From positions 62,001-126,000 of the forward strand of contig CALFWM010000008.1 of assembly GCA_937928635.1 (NCBI GenBank): a DNA stretch of 64,000 bases, given 5' to 3'. The notes under the pieces are model-generated. The model had not been told where the DNA came from. It made no database searches and was given only the letters and a program-made list of their open reading frames with translations. The position numbers were made by a program, and so were the translations under genes. Positions 25,272 to 34,375 of this stretch are shown one piece after another (positions within the stretch are counted from its first letter, which is position 1; every line of letters begins with the position of its first letter). The DNA comes from an uncultured Sulfitobacter sp. (GTDB lineage Bacteria; Pseudomonadota; Alphaproteobacteria; Rhodobacterales; Rhodobacteraceae).

Positions 25272-26048
25272 TCACGCAAGGGCAGAGGTTAAAACCGCGT
25301 GGCCGCAGGCACTGCCCGCGACAACCCCATCCAGTCGTGGATCGGGGTTGTTATAGACCAGCGTTGCCCCCTTGCGATCAGACGCACCGCCGCCTGCCTC
25401 ACGCACGATCAAAGTGCCTGCCGCGATGTCCCATTCCCATGTCGGGCGCAGGGTAATCATCGCATCAAAGCGCCCCTCCGCCACCAGGGCCAGACGATAG
25501 GCCAAAGACGGGCGATAGCTGCGCTTGAACGTTGGGGCTGTGCCTGCGTTCCAGTGTTTCGCCACCATGGCCGGGCGCGCGGCCAGCACGGTCATATCTG
25601 TAACGTTGCAATCCTCTGAGGTGCGCAAGGGCACGCCATTTAACCATGCCCCCTGACCAAGAGCCGCCGCATACAACTTGTCGCGCAACGGCAGATAGAT
25701 CACGGCTGCCGTGACCTGACCACGCTCTGCCACGGCAATTGAATGGGCCCAGGTGCTGGACCCTTCGACAAAACTGCGGGTGCCGTCGATGGGGTCCACG
25801 ATAAACACACGTTCCGCACTCAGCCGGGCGGCGTTGTCCTCTGTTTCTTCTGACAGCCAGCCATAATCGGGCCGTGCCAATTGCAAGGTGGTCGACAGCA
25901 GTGCATTGACCGCCAGATCGGCCTCGGTCACAGGGCCTGCATCGTCGGGTTTGTCCCACCGCTGTGCCGTTGCTCCGGCATAACTTGTGGCCACCCGCCC
26001 AGCGGCGCGGGCTGCGTCAATCAAAAGGGGTAGATCATGCGCCGGCAA
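25272..26048 (-). CDS. cysQ: 3'(2'),5'-bisphosphate nucleotidase CysQ-type
   Basis: A 258-residue member of the inositol monophosphatase superfamily that dephosphorylates PAP (adenosine 3',5'-bisphosphate) in sulphur metabolism. The magnesium-binding motifs are WLSEETEDN, VDPIDGTRSFVEG and the C-terminal WEWDIAAGTLIVREAGG. CysQ rather than inositol monophosphatase is suggested by the neighbourhood typical of roseobacters (pmbA, waaA, lpxK). Overlaps the pmbA 3' end by 14 bases. Confidence 0.9.
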   Translation of the reverse strand: MPAHDLPLLIDAARAAGRVATSYAGATAQRWDKPDDAGPVTEADLAVNALLSTTLQLARPDYGWLSEETEDNAARLSAERVFIVDPIDGTRSFVEGSSTWAHSIAVAERGQVTAAVIYLPLRDKLYAAALGQGAWLNGVPLRTSEDCNVTDMTVLAARPAMVAKHWNAGTAPTFKRSYRPSLAYRLALVAEGRFDAMITLRPTWEWDIAAGTLIVREAGGGASDRKGATLVYNNPDPRLDGVVAGSACGHAVLTSALA

Positions 26049-27381
26049 GGGTCATTCCAGACACAAGAAGCGATGGGACAACCCGGCTGAGATGCGGACG
26101 CGCGTCATTGGCAGGCACGATGCTGCGCAACATATCGCGCAGGTTTCCCGCAATGGTGCATTCATTGATCGCATGGGTGATTTCACCATTTTCGACCCAC
26201 AGACCAGAGGCCCCGCGCGAGTATTCCCCGGTATTTGGGTTGATGGTGGAGCCAATCATTGACGTGACCAACAGCCCTGTTCCCATGTCGCGGATCAGAT
26301 CATCGCGGCTGGCACTGCCCTGGGTAAGCGCAACATTCCAGCTGGACGGGGACGGCCCCGAGGATGTGCCGCGCGCCGCATTTCCGGTTGAGCCCATATC
26401 AAGTTTACGCGCATTGGCCAGATCAAGCGTCCAGCCTTGTAAAACACCATCTTTAACCAAGGTGCGTTTTGCGGTTGGCATGCCCTCCCCGTCAAAGGGG
26501 CGGGAGCGGCTGACCCGAGGGCGGTGCGGGTCTTCAACCACAGACAATGCGCGGGGCAGTACCTGTGCGCCCAGATCGTCCCGCAGCCACGATGCGCCGC
26601 GCGCAATGGCGGACCCGTTCATTGCCGCCAGCAAATGCCCGATCAGGCTGGAGGCGACCCGTTCGTCAAACAGCACGGGAAAGGCGCCCGTGGGCGGTTT
26701 GTGCGCATCCATACGTTCCAGCGTGCGCGCCGCTGCGGTTGCCCCAATGTCCTGTGCTGCACGCAAATCGGATTGGAAGATGCGGCTGTCGCCGTCGTAA
26801 TCCCGTTCCATCCCGGTGCCGCTACCGGCAATCGTGACACAGGAAATGCCACGGCTGGTGCGTCCATAGCCCCCTTCAAACCCGTTGGAGGTCGACAACC
26901 AGATGTGCTGCGCGCCGTAACCTGCGCTGGCAGACTGCACTTGCGAAATGCCTTTGACCGCCATCCCTGCGGCCTCGGCCTCTGCGGCATCCTGTTGCAG
27001 GATTTCCGGCGCGGGTTCGGGGGTGGGGTCACGCAGTTGCAAGGCCTCTGCATCCCAATCTTTGGACAGCTGATCGGCCTCGGCCAAGCCGGCATAGGGG
27101 TCCTGTGGTGCCTCGCGGGCCATGGCGATGGCGCGGGTTGCCATGTCATCAATGGTGCGCGTTGAGGTATCGGAGGCGGACACCTGCGCCACCCGTTGCC
27201 CGACAAACACACGCAATCCAATGTCTGTGCCCTCTGACCGTTCCGCCTGTTCCAGGGCACCGCCGCGCACATCCACCGACAGGGACGTGGCCTCCACCGC
27301 AAGCGCATCTGCGGCGTCTGCACCTGCGGCCTTGGCGGCACGCAACAGGGAATGTGTCAGCTCTTGCAGGGGCTGGGTCAT
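26035..27381 (-). CDS. pmbA: TldD/PmbA-family metalloprotease subunit
   Basis: A 448-residue protein of the TldE/PmbA type, which pairs with TldD to degrade peptides. The N-terminal half carries LRVFVGQRVAQVSASDTS and the C-terminal part SSWNVALTQGSASRDDLI, then GTGLLVTSMIGSTINPNTGE with the YSRGASGLWVENGEI segment of the family. The HExxH metal site belongs to TldD, not PmbA, and is absent here as expected. TldD is not in the window. The ATG at 27381 was chosen because the homologous region starts there; the longer frame upstream runs through a terminator. Confidence 0.9.
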   Translation of the reverse strand: MTQPLQELTHSLLRAAKAAGADAADALAVEATSLSVDVRGGALEQAERSEGTDIGLRVFVGQRVAQVSASDTSTRTIDDMATRAIAMAREAPQDPYAGLAEADQLSKDWDAEALQLRDPTPEPAPEILQQDAAEAEAAGMAVKGISQVQSASAGYGAQHIWLSTSNGFEGGYGRTSRGISCVTIAGSGTGMERDYDGDSRIFQSDLRAAQDIGATAAARTLERMDAHKPPTGAFPVLFDERVASSLIGHLLAAMNGSAIARGASWLRDDLGAQVLPRALSVVEDPHRPRVSRSRPFDGEGMPTAKRTLVKDGVLQGWTLDLANARKLDMGSTGNAARGTSSGPSPSSWNVALTQGSASRDDLIRDMGTGLLVTSMIGSTINPNTGEYSRGASGLWVENGEITHAINECTIAGNLRDMLRSIVPANDARPHLSRVVPSLLVSGMTLAGA

Positions 27382-27477
27382 GGGGTGAGCTCCGTCTTGC
27401 GGGTTGGACAGCACAGGTAGTCTGCGCAGCGCGGCAGGGCAAGTACGCCTGAGCCCTGTTCTATGGCGGTCAAGAAA

Positions 27478-27507
27478 AAGGGGGCGTGCCATGCGACACG
27501 CCCCCTT
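27478..27507 (-). terminator. Terminator after the DUF2125 gene
   Basis: On the minus strand an 11-base stem (AAGGGGGCGTG with CACGCCCCCTT, loop of eight) is followed by TTTTTCTT. It lies about 125 bases past the DUF2125 stop and 97 bases before the pmbA start. Confidence 0.85.
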
Positions 27508-27537
27508 GGTCATCTTCGTTAGAAATGGATTATAGCG

Positions 27538-27627
27538 AAATGCAAATAACTTGAAACACACTGCATCTCCTAGCCAGTTGAAACCTCTGATTTCAGGCAG
27601 GGTTAGGTGATGCAGGTTTTTGCATTT
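27538..27627. repeat. Nested 90-base inverted-repeat structure
   Basis: AAATGCAAA (27538-27546) pairs with TTTGCATTT (27619-27627). Inside, TGCATCTCCTAGCC (27562-27575) pairs with GGTTAGGTGATGCA (27601-27614) with one mismatch and one G-T pair, and TGAAA (27579-27583) pairs with TTTCA (27591-27595). The three tiers could form one long hairpin directly after the DUF2125 stop. Its role is unknown. Confidence 0.55.
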
Positions 27628-27632
27628 CTGCT

Positions 27633-29147
27633 CTACTTGATGCGCTGACCATTGGCCAGAATCTGGCCTGCATCGTTGAATTCAACCGTGGAGGTCAGCG
27701 TGTCGGGCGCATCCCCCGGCACGGCAAACAGCCCCATCATCATCCGCGCACCCATGGCCTGCTCTTCGGGCAACAGGCCCATGGCAACCAGTTTATCCAT
27801 CAGACCATTGCCCCCGGCGAGCGCGAGATTGATCGCGCCAACAGGTTTTGGAAAATCGGGATAGGTGGTGGTGTCGGTGTTATCAAAGGTGAAATCGCCG
27901 GACCCTTCAAGGCGTGCACCTGCGACGCTCAGCAACAGTTTGCCCAGCGTCAGTGCCTGCAATTCACCGGGCACTGGTGTGCTTGCGGCGGTTTCAGGGT
28001 CCATGATGTCCACCAGCAACTTGGCCTTGCCGGTCAGGTCCAGCTCAATCGTGGCCGGATCGCGGGGCAATTGCGCGGTTGGATCAAAGATCGACCAGAT
28101 CAAATCAGACATCACAAAATCGCCCATCGTCAGGCCAAAGGCAAAATCCTGTGGATCGTCACTGGCACTGATCGGCATGGCAAGATCAAAGCCGGCGCGC
28201 GCCATGCTCATCTCAACCGGGAAAGGCAGCTGTGCGGCCTGTACGTTCAAGCGCACGTCGTTTTGCGAGACATTATAGGCCAGTTCCTTGTCGTTCATCA
28301 CCACACCCAGTGCGCCACCCTGTGACGTGGTTTGCGCGGTGAAATTCCCGCTGGCGGGGTCCTGAACGTCAACGTTGGACGCTCCGGACGTGTAGTTGAA
28401 CTTTCCGCTTGCGGCAAAACCAGCTTTCATCATCGCGGCCATGTTGCTGGTGTCGAGCAATGTCAGCGGGATCGACCCACCCCCATCAAAAGACACACCA
28501 TCAATGCTGCCGTTGAATTTGACTTTTACGGGCTCATCCGGGTTGTCGATGGCAACGTCATAGACCATCTTTTCGAGAGAACCGGTTTGTTCGTAGGTCC
28601 GCAAGGCCCCAAGGGTCATGGTGGTGCTGGTGCTGACGCCCGTACCCGTCACGTTGACCTTTGCATTGTCCTGCCCGAAATTAACGCCCTCAGCCTCAAG
28701 CGACGTCAGGGACAAATCAATGCTGTCCGCACTGTAGTCATAGGTCGCTTTGTCTGACGACCCGCTTGCGGTCATCCTTTGGCCGGTCTGGGCGTAGTCA
28801 AACCGCATGACAAAATTCTCGCCATTTTCCATTGCATTGATGGTCAATGGCATGACGTTAGGTAGTTGCACGTCAACCGCCGGGCCGTTCTGGATAAAGG
28901 TCAGCGTGCCCATCGACACTGTAACCGCGCCGCTGCCTTCTGGCAGGGTCAGAGACATCTGGATGTCGCTCACCGTCAGGTCCGCACCATTGACCGTTTC
29001 TCCGGCGGTGACGGCATACCCCATGCTTTCCATGTAGGTCTTCCAGTCGGCCCAGACTTCGGCTGTGGTCAGGTCAGCCCAACTTGCCTGCGCGGCCAAC
29101 ATGGCTGGCACGGCGAGGGCAAGACGAAAAGACGTTTGTTTACTCAT
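27633..29147 (-). CDS. DUF2125 domain-containing exported protein
   Basis: A 504-residue protein with a Sec signal peptide (MSKQTSFRLALAVPAMLAAQ, cleaved near ASWA). The mature part has the DUF2125 pattern of alternating beta-strand repeats with many Ala/Gly/Thr, e.g. LTFIQNGPAVDVQLPNVMPL and VSMARAGFDLAMPIS-type blocks. The family is restricted mainly to alphaproteobacteria and its function is unknown; the location is periplasmic or outer membrane. The ATG at 29147 marks the signal peptide start. It has its own terminator and a folded spacer downstream. Confidence 0.78.
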   Translation of the reverse strand: MSKQTSFRLALAVPAMLAAQASWADLTTAEVWADWKTYMESMGYAVTAGETVNGADLTVSDIQMSLTLPEGSGAVTVSMGTLTFIQNGPAVDVQLPNVMPLTINAMENGENFVMRFDYAQTGQRMTASGSSDKATYDYSADSIDLSLTSLEAEGVNFGQDNAKVNVTGTGVSTSTTMTLGALRTYEQTGSLEKMVYDVAIDNPDEPVKVKFNGSIDGVSFDGGGSIPLTLLDTSNMAAMMKAGFAASGKFNYTSGASNVDVQDPASGNFTAQTTSQGGALGVVMNDKELAYNVSQNDVRLNVQAAQLPFPVEMSMARAGFDLAMPISASDDPQDFAFGLTMGDFVMSDLIWSIFDPTAQLPRDPATIELDLTGKAKLLVDIMDPETAASTPVPGELQALTLGKLLLSVAGARLEGSGDFTFDNTDTTTYPDFPKPVGAINLALAGGNGLMDKLVAMGLLPEEQAMGARMMMGLFAVPGDAPDTLTSTVEFNDAGQILANGQRIK

Positions 29148-29359
29148 TGATAAATTCCTTTGATGGGGCGTGATGCGGCAGAGTCCGACAATGTGGCACA
29201 ATCGTCAAGGTAGGGTCGCAAAGTATGAAAAATATATGAAATTCCGGCGCCCCTGCCCCAACCGTGCGTAGGGCTGGACCCTCACGACGGGGCGGATTAC
29301 CAACGGCAACACAGGCGATGCGACAGGTATCGCCTCCAAGCAGCAAAGGAACCGGGCAC

Positions 29360-30109
29360 ATGGATTTCACCAACAAAACCGTCATGATCACAGGGGCCAG
29401 CCGGGGCATCGGCGCGGAGGCTGCGCGTCAGTTTGCGGCACAGGGTGCCAATGTTGCCTTGTTGGCGCGAGGCAAAGACGCCATCGACGCCTTGAGCCGT
29501 GAGATTGGCAGCAATGCCATTGCACTGACCTGTGATGTGGCCAATTACAGCGATGTTGCGGCGGCGGTGGAGACCACCGCAGAGCGTTTCGGCGGCTTGG
29601 ACGTGTTGATCAACAATGCAGGTGTTGTTGAGCCCATTTCACACCTTGCCACCGCTGACCCTGACGATTGGGGACAGGTGATCGACATCAACCTCAAGGG
29701 CGTTTTTAACGGCGTGCGTGCGGCCTTGCCGGTGATGAAAGCAGCCGGGGGTGGGTCAATTCTGACCATCTCCTCCGGCGCGGCTCATGGCCCGGTGGAG
29801 GCCTGGAGCCATTATTGCGCTTCAAAGGCAGCGGTGAACATGCTGACCCGCTGCGTGCACAAGGAAGAGGCCGAACACGGCATTCGCGCCATCGGTCTGT
29901 CGCCCGGCACCGTGGCCACGCAGATGCAGCGCGAGATCAGGGCCTCTGGCATCAACCCGGTCAGCCAATTGGCGTGGGAGGATCACATTCCGGCTGAGTG
30001 GCCTGCCAAATGTCTGGTCTGGATGTGCGGGGCTGAGGCGGATCGTTTCAAGGGCGATGAAATCTCATTGCGGGATGAGGACATTCGCCGTGCTGTGGGT
30101 CTGATATGA
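29360..30109 (+). CDS. Short-chain dehydrogenase/reductase
   Basis: A 249-residue NAD(P)-dependent oxidoreductase of the classical SDR type. Cofactor motif TGASRGIGAEAAR at residue 10, NNAGVVEP, catalytic Ser in LTISSGAAHGP and YCASK with Tyr and Lys. The substrate is unknown. Its stop overlaps the enoyl-CoA hydratase start (ATGA), which suggests a joint role in acyl-CoA or fatty acid metabolism. ATG at 29360 begins the conserved part; the frame upstream is not coding-like. Confidence 0.9.
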   Translation: MDFTNKTVMITGASRGIGAEAARQFAAQGANVALLARGKDAIDALSREIGSNAIALTCDVANYSDVAAAVETTAERFGGLDVLINNAGVVEPISHLATADPDDWGQVIDINLKGVFNGVRAALPVMKAAGGGSILTISSGAAHGPVEAWSHYCASKAAVNMLTRCVHKEEAEHGIRAIGLSPGTVATQMQREIRASGINPVSQLAWEDHIPAEWPAKCLVWMCGAEADRFKGDEISLRDEDIRRAVGLI

Positions 30110-30720
30110 TCACGCTGGACCGGGCGGGTGGCATCTGGACAGTGACGCTCAACCGGCCTGAAAAAGTCAATGCGCTGACCCATGCGATGCTGAGCGAATT
30201 GGCGGATGTCATGGAAAATGCGGGTGATGCCCGCGCGGTGATCCTGACCGGGCAAGGCCGTGTGTTTAGTGCGGGCGCTGATCTGGACGAGGCGCGCGCC
30301 GGCCTGGCGACCTCTGACCTGTGGGAGCGTCTGTCTGGCGCAATTGCAGCCCTGCCGGGCCTCACAGTCGCGGCGTTGAACGGCACCCTGGCAGGAGGGG
30401 CCATGGGTATGGCATTGGCCTGCGATCTGCGCATTTCGGTGCGCTCGGCCAAATTCTTTTATCCGGTGATGAAACTTGGCTTTTTGCCGCAACCCTCTGA
30501 TCCGGCGCGCATGGCGGCGCTGATTGGTCCGGCCCGTACCAAACTGATCCTGATGGGTGGCCAAAAAATTGAGGCGGACGAGGCGCTGTCCTTTGGCCTG
30601 ATTGATCGCATCGTCGAACCAGACCTGCTTATCCAAACAGCCCGGATGCTTTGTGCGGATACCAGCCAAGCCGAGGCGGATATCGCAAGGACGATCAAGG
30701 CGATTTGCACTGCGTGTTAA
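30106..30720 (+). CDS. Enoyl-CoA hydratase/isomerase family protein
   Basis: A 204-residue crotonase-fold protein, shorter than the usual 255-260 residues. The oxyanion-hole regions are recognisable: FSAGADLDEARAG near 55 and LAGGAMGMALACDLRIS near 100. One of the two catalytic glutamates appears replaced (FYPVMKLGFLPQPS at the second region), so hydratase activity is uncertain; other crotonase reactions are possible. Coupled to the SDR gene by a 4-base overlap. Followed by repeat family A and tandem hairpins. Confidence 0.8.
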   Translation: MITLDRAGGIWTVTLNRPEKVNALTHAMLSELADVMENAGDARAVILTGQGRVFSAGADLDEARAGLATSDLWERLSGAIAALPGLTVAALNGTLAGGAMGMALACDLRISVRSAKFFYPVMKLGFLPQPSDPARMAALIGPARTKLILMGGQKIEADEALSFGLIDRIVEPDLLIQTARMLCADTSQAEADIARTIKAICTAC

Positions 30721-30732
30721 CCCCGCCCTCCC

Positions 30733-30755
30733 CTCTTTCTGGCCTTAATTCTTCC
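30733..30755 (+). repeat. Dispersed repeat family A, copy 2
   Basis: CTCTTTCTGGCCTTAAT followed by TCTTCC, 12 bases after a stop codon, then CGGAGG and the tandem hairpins at 30762-30802. One mismatch of 23 to copy 1. Confidence 0.7.
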
Positions 30756-30761
30756 CGGAGG

Positions 30762-30802
30762 TTTGGAGGCAGAGCCTCCAAATTGGCTTTTCCAAAGCCA
30801 AT
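30762..30802. terminator. Tandem hairpins between convergent genes
   Basis: First stem TTTGGAGGC, loop AGA, GCCTCCAAA (30762-30782); second stem ATTGGCTTT, loop TCC, AAAGCCAAT (30782-30802), sharing one base. Located between the enoyl-CoA hydratase stop and the HNH gene stop, so probably a two-way terminator. Confidence 0.65.
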
Positions 30803-30823
30803 CACCGCATGGCGAGACATTTC

Positions 30824-31189
30824 CTACCGCTTGCGTGTCCCCCCGGGCACCTTTGATCGAAAGTCAGGCGGGCGTTTGGCGACCCATGCGGCGAATTTGG
30901 CCAGTCTGGGATGGGTCAACAGCGCCTCTGGTGTATTGTAGTGCCGTGCAAGCTCCGCCTCGGTCAGGGTCGCGTGGATTTCGCGGTGGCAAATGTGGTG
31001 CAAAAGCACAACCGGCCCGCCTTTGCCCCCCTTCAGTTTGGGGATCAGGTGATGTTTGCTTTGCGGGACATCGGGCGGAATGTCGCGGCCACAAAGCGGG
31101 CATATGGGGTCCGGGTCACCTATCGGCTTGATCCTTTGCAATTGACAGGGCAAGAGGATGGGCCAACGCGGCAGGAAAACAAGGGCCAA
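30824..31189 (-). CDS. HNH endonuclease-like protein
   Basis: Up to 121 residues. It has a zinc knuckle CPLCGRDIP and the HNH core SKHHLIPKLKGGKG followed by LLHHICHREIHATLTEAEL, ending HPRLAKFAAWVAKRPPDF. The metal-binding histidines are in place, so nuclease activity is plausible; similar short proteins are common in alphaproteobacteria and of unknown role. The start is unclear: no ATG is available. Reading from TTG 31189 gives the longest frame, TTG at 31141 a shorter one, and the domain only needs to begin near the first Cys. Divergent from mscS. Confidence 0.75.
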   Translation of the reverse strand: MALVFLPRWPILLPCQLQRIKPIGDPDPICPLCGRDIPPDVPQSKHHLIPKLKGGKGGPVVLLHHICHREIHATLTEAELARHYNTPEALLTHPRLAKFAAWVAKRPPDFRSKVPGGTRKR

Positions 31190-31200
31190 AGGAAAGCGCC

Positions 31201-32532
31201 ATGGAGTTTGATCTCTCCTCCCAACCAGAAATTGTGCAGACCGCTGCGGGATATGCCATTCAGGGCTATGAACTGGCGCTGACGTGGTTGTTGAGCCCGG
31301 CGGCCTGGTCCCAATTTGCCCTGTTGATTGTCGCCTACCTGGCGGCTGTGGTGATCACCCGCAAGCTGCGCCCCTTGCTGGCGCGCCTGATTGATCCGCG
31401 CGAAAAGGAAAACCTGTTTTCCGCCCCGCGCCGGTTTGTTCTGCAATTTCTGCCACTGTTGCTGCCGCTGATGGCTTATGCCCTGACGGGCATTGGCGAG
31501 GGCATCGTGCGCTCGATCTTTGACAGCGGGTCTGTCATTGCCTTTGGCAAGCGTGTTTTCCTGTTCCTTGCGGCCCGCGCGCTGGTGCGCGACATCATTT
31601 CTGAACCCTTCCTGAACCTGCTGGGCCGCTACATCCTGATCCCGGTCATGGCGCTTTATACGGTAGGCATGCTGGATCTGGTCACCCAGACCCTGACCGA
31701 CACGATTGTGGGCGTGGGCAACATCCAGTTTTCGCTGATCACCGTCGTGCGCGGCGTCATTGCGGGGTCGATCCTGTTCTGGCTGGGGCAATGGTCAAAC
31801 TCGCAGACCACGGCGATCATCTCCAAGAATGAGGACATGCGACCCTCGATCCGGCAACTGTCGATCAAGGTTGTCGAGTTCATGATCTTTGGTCTCGCGT
31901 TTATCCTGCTGATGAACATCATGGGGATCAATCTGGGTGCCTTGGCGGTCTTGGGCGGTGCGATCGGTGTGGGCCTTGGTTTTGGCCTGCAAAAGATCGC
32001 CTCAAACTTTATCTCCGGCGTGATCTTGCTGCTTGAAGGGCAAGCCACGGTTGGTGACTTTGTTGCACTTGATGGGGGTGAGGAAGGCAAGATCGTGAAG
32101 ATGATGGCCCGTGCGGTCATTCTGGAAACCTTCGATGGCCGCTGGATCGTGGTGCCCAACGAGGATTTCATCGTTACCCGGGTGGTCAATTACTCTGACT
32201 CAGGGTCCGCCAACCGCTACGAGGCGGATTTTTCCGTCAGCTATGACACCGACATCAACACCATCCCCGCAATTGTTGAGGCCGCTGTGGCCACTCATCC
32301 AGAAGTGTTGGATCTGCCCTATCCCCCCGATTGCGAACTGCGTGGGTTTGGCGACAGCGGCATAGATTTTGCGGTGGAATTCTGGGTCAACGGGCTGGAT
32401 GACGGGCCGAACAAATACACCTCTGATGTGTTGTTCCTGATCTGGAACGCGCTCAAGGACAATGACATCGAAATCCCCTATCCGCAGCGTGTGGTCGAAA
32501 TTAAAGGTGGTCTGCCCAAGGCAGAGGTATGA
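31201..32532 (+). CDS. Mechanosensitive channel of the MscS family
   Basis: A 443-residue inner-membrane protein with at least five membrane helices before the MscS pore domain. The pore helix is in LGALAVLGGAIGVGLGFGLQ followed by KIASNFISGVILLLEG, and the beta domain in VGDFVALDGGEEGKIVKMMA and GRWIVVPNEDFIVTRVVNYS. It opens under membrane tension to release osmolytes. The longer N-terminal part than E. coli MscS (286 residues) indicates an extended-type channel. Its last codons overlap the next gene (ATGA). Confidence 0.9.
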   Translation: MEFDLSSQPEIVQTAAGYAIQGYELALTWLLSPAAWSQFALLIVAYLAAVVITRKLRPLLARLIDPREKENLFSAPRRFVLQFLPLLLPLMAYALTGIGEGIVRSIFDSGSVIAFGKRVFLFLAARALVRDIISEPFLNLLGRYILIPVMALYTVGMLDLVTQTLTDTIVGVGNIQFSLITVVRGVIAGSILFWLGQWSNSQTTAIISKNEDMRPSIRQLSIKVVEFMIFGLAFILLMNIMGINLGALAVLGGAIGVGLGFGLQKIASNFISGVILLLEGQATVGDFVALDGGEEGKIVKMMARAVILETFDGRWIVVPNEDFIVTRVVNYSDSGSANRYEADFSVSYDTDINTIPAIVEAAVATHPEVLDLPYPPDCELRGFGDSGIDFAVEFWVNGLDDGPNKYTSDVLFLIWNALKDNDIEIPYPQRVVEIKGGLPKAEV

Positions 32533-33704
32533 AAACGGCTGTTGTTATTGGCGCGGGCCCGGCAGGTCTGATGGCGGCACAAGCGCTGCTGGATGCGGGC
32601 GTGCCGGTCACCCTGTGCGAGGGCAAGCCGACAGTTGGGCGCAAGTTTTTGATGGCGGGTAAATCAGGGCTGAACCTGACCAAAGACGAACCCGTCTCGA
32701 CGTTCAAACAGGCCTTTGCGGAGGCGCGCGGCCCGCTTGAACCCATATTGAACGCCTTTGATGCCACCGCGATTCAAGACTGGGCGCGGGGTTTGAATCA
32801 GGAGATTTTCACGGGCTCCACTGGGCGGGTCTTTCCAAAAGTGATGAAAGCTTCGCCTTTGTTGCGCGCATGGCTGGCGCGGCTGTCAGAGGCCGGTTTG
32901 CAGATCAACACCCGCTGGCACTGGCAAGGCTGGTCCGGGAATGCGCTGAACTTTGATACGCCAGAGGGCGCGCAGATGTTGACCCCTGATGCGACCGTTC
33001 TGGCGCTGGGTGGTGCAAGCTGGGCCCGCCTTGGCGCGACAGGCGCTTGGGCGGATTGTTTGACCGAAAAAGGTGTCGATCTGGCGGCCTTTGCCCCGGC
33101 CAACGCGGGGATCAAGGTGGAGTGGTCCACGCATATGACCAAACATCTGGGGGCGGCATTGAAAGGTGTGGCATGGCGCGCAGGCCCCTATCAGTCGCGG
33201 GGCGAGGCCAACTTGTCTGCTGGCGGGCTGGAAGGCGGCGGTATCTACACGGTGTCACGCGGCGTGCGCGAGGGGCATGATCTGTTTCTTGATCTGCTGG
33301 CGGATCTCAGCGTGCCAGAGATCACCACCAGGCTGCAAAAACCACGCGGCAAGGCGAGCCTTGCCAACCACCTGCGCAAAACCCTGCGGCTGAGCCCGGT
33401 GCAAATCGCGCTGGCGCAGGAAATGGCGCGCCCTTTGCCAGATGGGCTGCGCGCCACTGCGCGGTTGCTCAAGTCATTGCCGATCAGACACGCCGGGCTG
33501 CGCCCGCTGGATGAGGTAATTTCCACAGCCGGCGGCGTGCGATTTGCAGCCCTTGATCACGGGCTGATGCTGCACAAGGTGCCGGGTGTCTTTGTGGCAG
33601 GTGAAATGATCGACTGGGAGGCCCCGACAGGGGGCTATCTGATCACTGCCTGTCTGGCCACGGGGCGCTGGGCTGGACAACACGCGGCCAAATTTCTTTC
33701 CTAG
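32529..33704 (+). CDS. TIGR03862-family flavoprotein (HI0933-like)
   Basis: A 391-residue FAD-dependent protein. N-terminal dinucleotide fold AVVIGAGPAGLMAAQALLDA, then GRKFLMAGKSGLNLTKDEP, a middle with VLALGGASWARLGATG, and the C-terminal EMIDWEAPTGGYLITACLAT. Related proteins are poorly characterised oxidoreductases; reaction unknown. Coupled to the MscS gene at its 5' end and convergent with a GST gene at its 3' end (4-base overlap of stops). Confidence 0.85.
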   Translation: MKTAVVIGAGPAGLMAAQALLDAGVPVTLCEGKPTVGRKFLMAGKSGLNLTKDEPVSTFKQAFAEARGPLEPILNAFDATAIQDWARGLNQEIFTGSTGRVFPKVMKASPLLRAWLARLSEAGLQINTRWHWQGWSGNALNFDTPEGAQMLTPDATVLALGGASWARLGATGAWADCLTEKGVDLAAFAPANAGIKVEWSTHMTKHLGAALKGVAWRAGPYQSRGEANLSAGGLEGGGIYTVSRGVREGHDLFLDLLADLSVPEITTRLQKPRGKASLANHLRKTLRLSPVQIALAQEMARPLPDGLRATARLLKSLPIRHAGLRPLDEVISTAGGVRFAALDHGLMLHKVPGVFVAGEMIDWEAPTGGYLITACLATGRWAGQHAAKFLS

Positions 33705-34288
33705 TCGCGCGCTTGAATGGCCTGAAACGCCGGGCGTTCCCGCAGGGACCTGGCCCAAAGGTTCAGTTTGTCATCGACCCGGGGAAACTTGGCCCCGATC
33801 GACCAGTTCAGGCAATGCACGGCCAGAATATCCGCATGGGTGATCTGGTCGCCCATCAAAAAGGGCCCCTCAATCCGCTCTGACAAGAGCGCGGCGGAAC
33901 GCAGGAACTCTGCCTTCAGGCTGTCCTTGATCTCGGGCACGCGGTTTTCCTGGGGAAAAACAAAGGCGTGTTTCGCATAAGTCCACAACACGGCGTCAAA
34001 TTCATCAATCAGCCATAGGGTCATGGCATCCTGACGTGCCCGGGCAGGGGTGCCGGCGGGAGCCGTTAATGCCCCATGTTTGTCGCCCAGATAGGTCATG
34101 ATCGCGACGGAATCGGTCAGCACCTCATCGCCGTCCACAAGGGCGGGGATTTTGCCCAACGGGTTGTATTTTTTCGCTTCCTCAGAGCGCGCGCCGCAGG
34201 GGATATGAGTATAGGCGATGCCCATTTCCTCCAGCATCCACATCACACGTGCGCCGCGGGATTTGAGAGTGCCAACAACAGTATACAT
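33701..34288 (-). CDS. Glutathione S-transferase family protein
   Basis: A 195-residue cytosolic GST. The N-terminal thioredoxin-like domain shows KSRGARVMWMLEEMGIAY, NPLGKIPALVDGDEVLTDSV (glutathione-binding) and the C-terminal helical domain contains FLMGDQITHADILAVHCLNW, the N-capping box region. It conjugates glutathione to electrophiles or reduces disulphides; substrate unknown. Stop overlaps the flavoprotein gene by 4 bases. Confidence 0.9.
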   Translation of the reverse strand: MYTVVGTLKSRGARVMWMLEEMGIAYTHIPCGARSEEAKKYNPLGKIPALVDGDEVLTDSVAIMTYLGDKHGALTAPAGTPARARQDAMTLWLIDEFDAVLWTYAKHAFVFPQENRVPEIKDSLKAEFLRSAALLSERIEGPFLMGDQITHADILAVHCLNWSIGAKFPRVDDKLNLWARSLRERPAFQAIQARD

Positions 34289-34330
34289 GTAGTGTCCTTT
34301 CAGGAATGTGAGCGAGAGGGGAGAGGGCAG

Positions 34331-34360
34331 GATTGAGTTTATTGGAAGGGTGAAAGGGGG
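34331..34360 (-). repeat. Dispersed repeat family B, copy 2
   Basis: GATTGAGTTT, ATTGGAAGGG, TGAAAGGGGG on the plus strand, 28 of 30 bases identical to 13521-13550. It follows the holA stop at 15 bases on the minus strand. Confidence 0.6.
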
Positions 34361-34375
34361 TGTTGTGCGCTCCGG

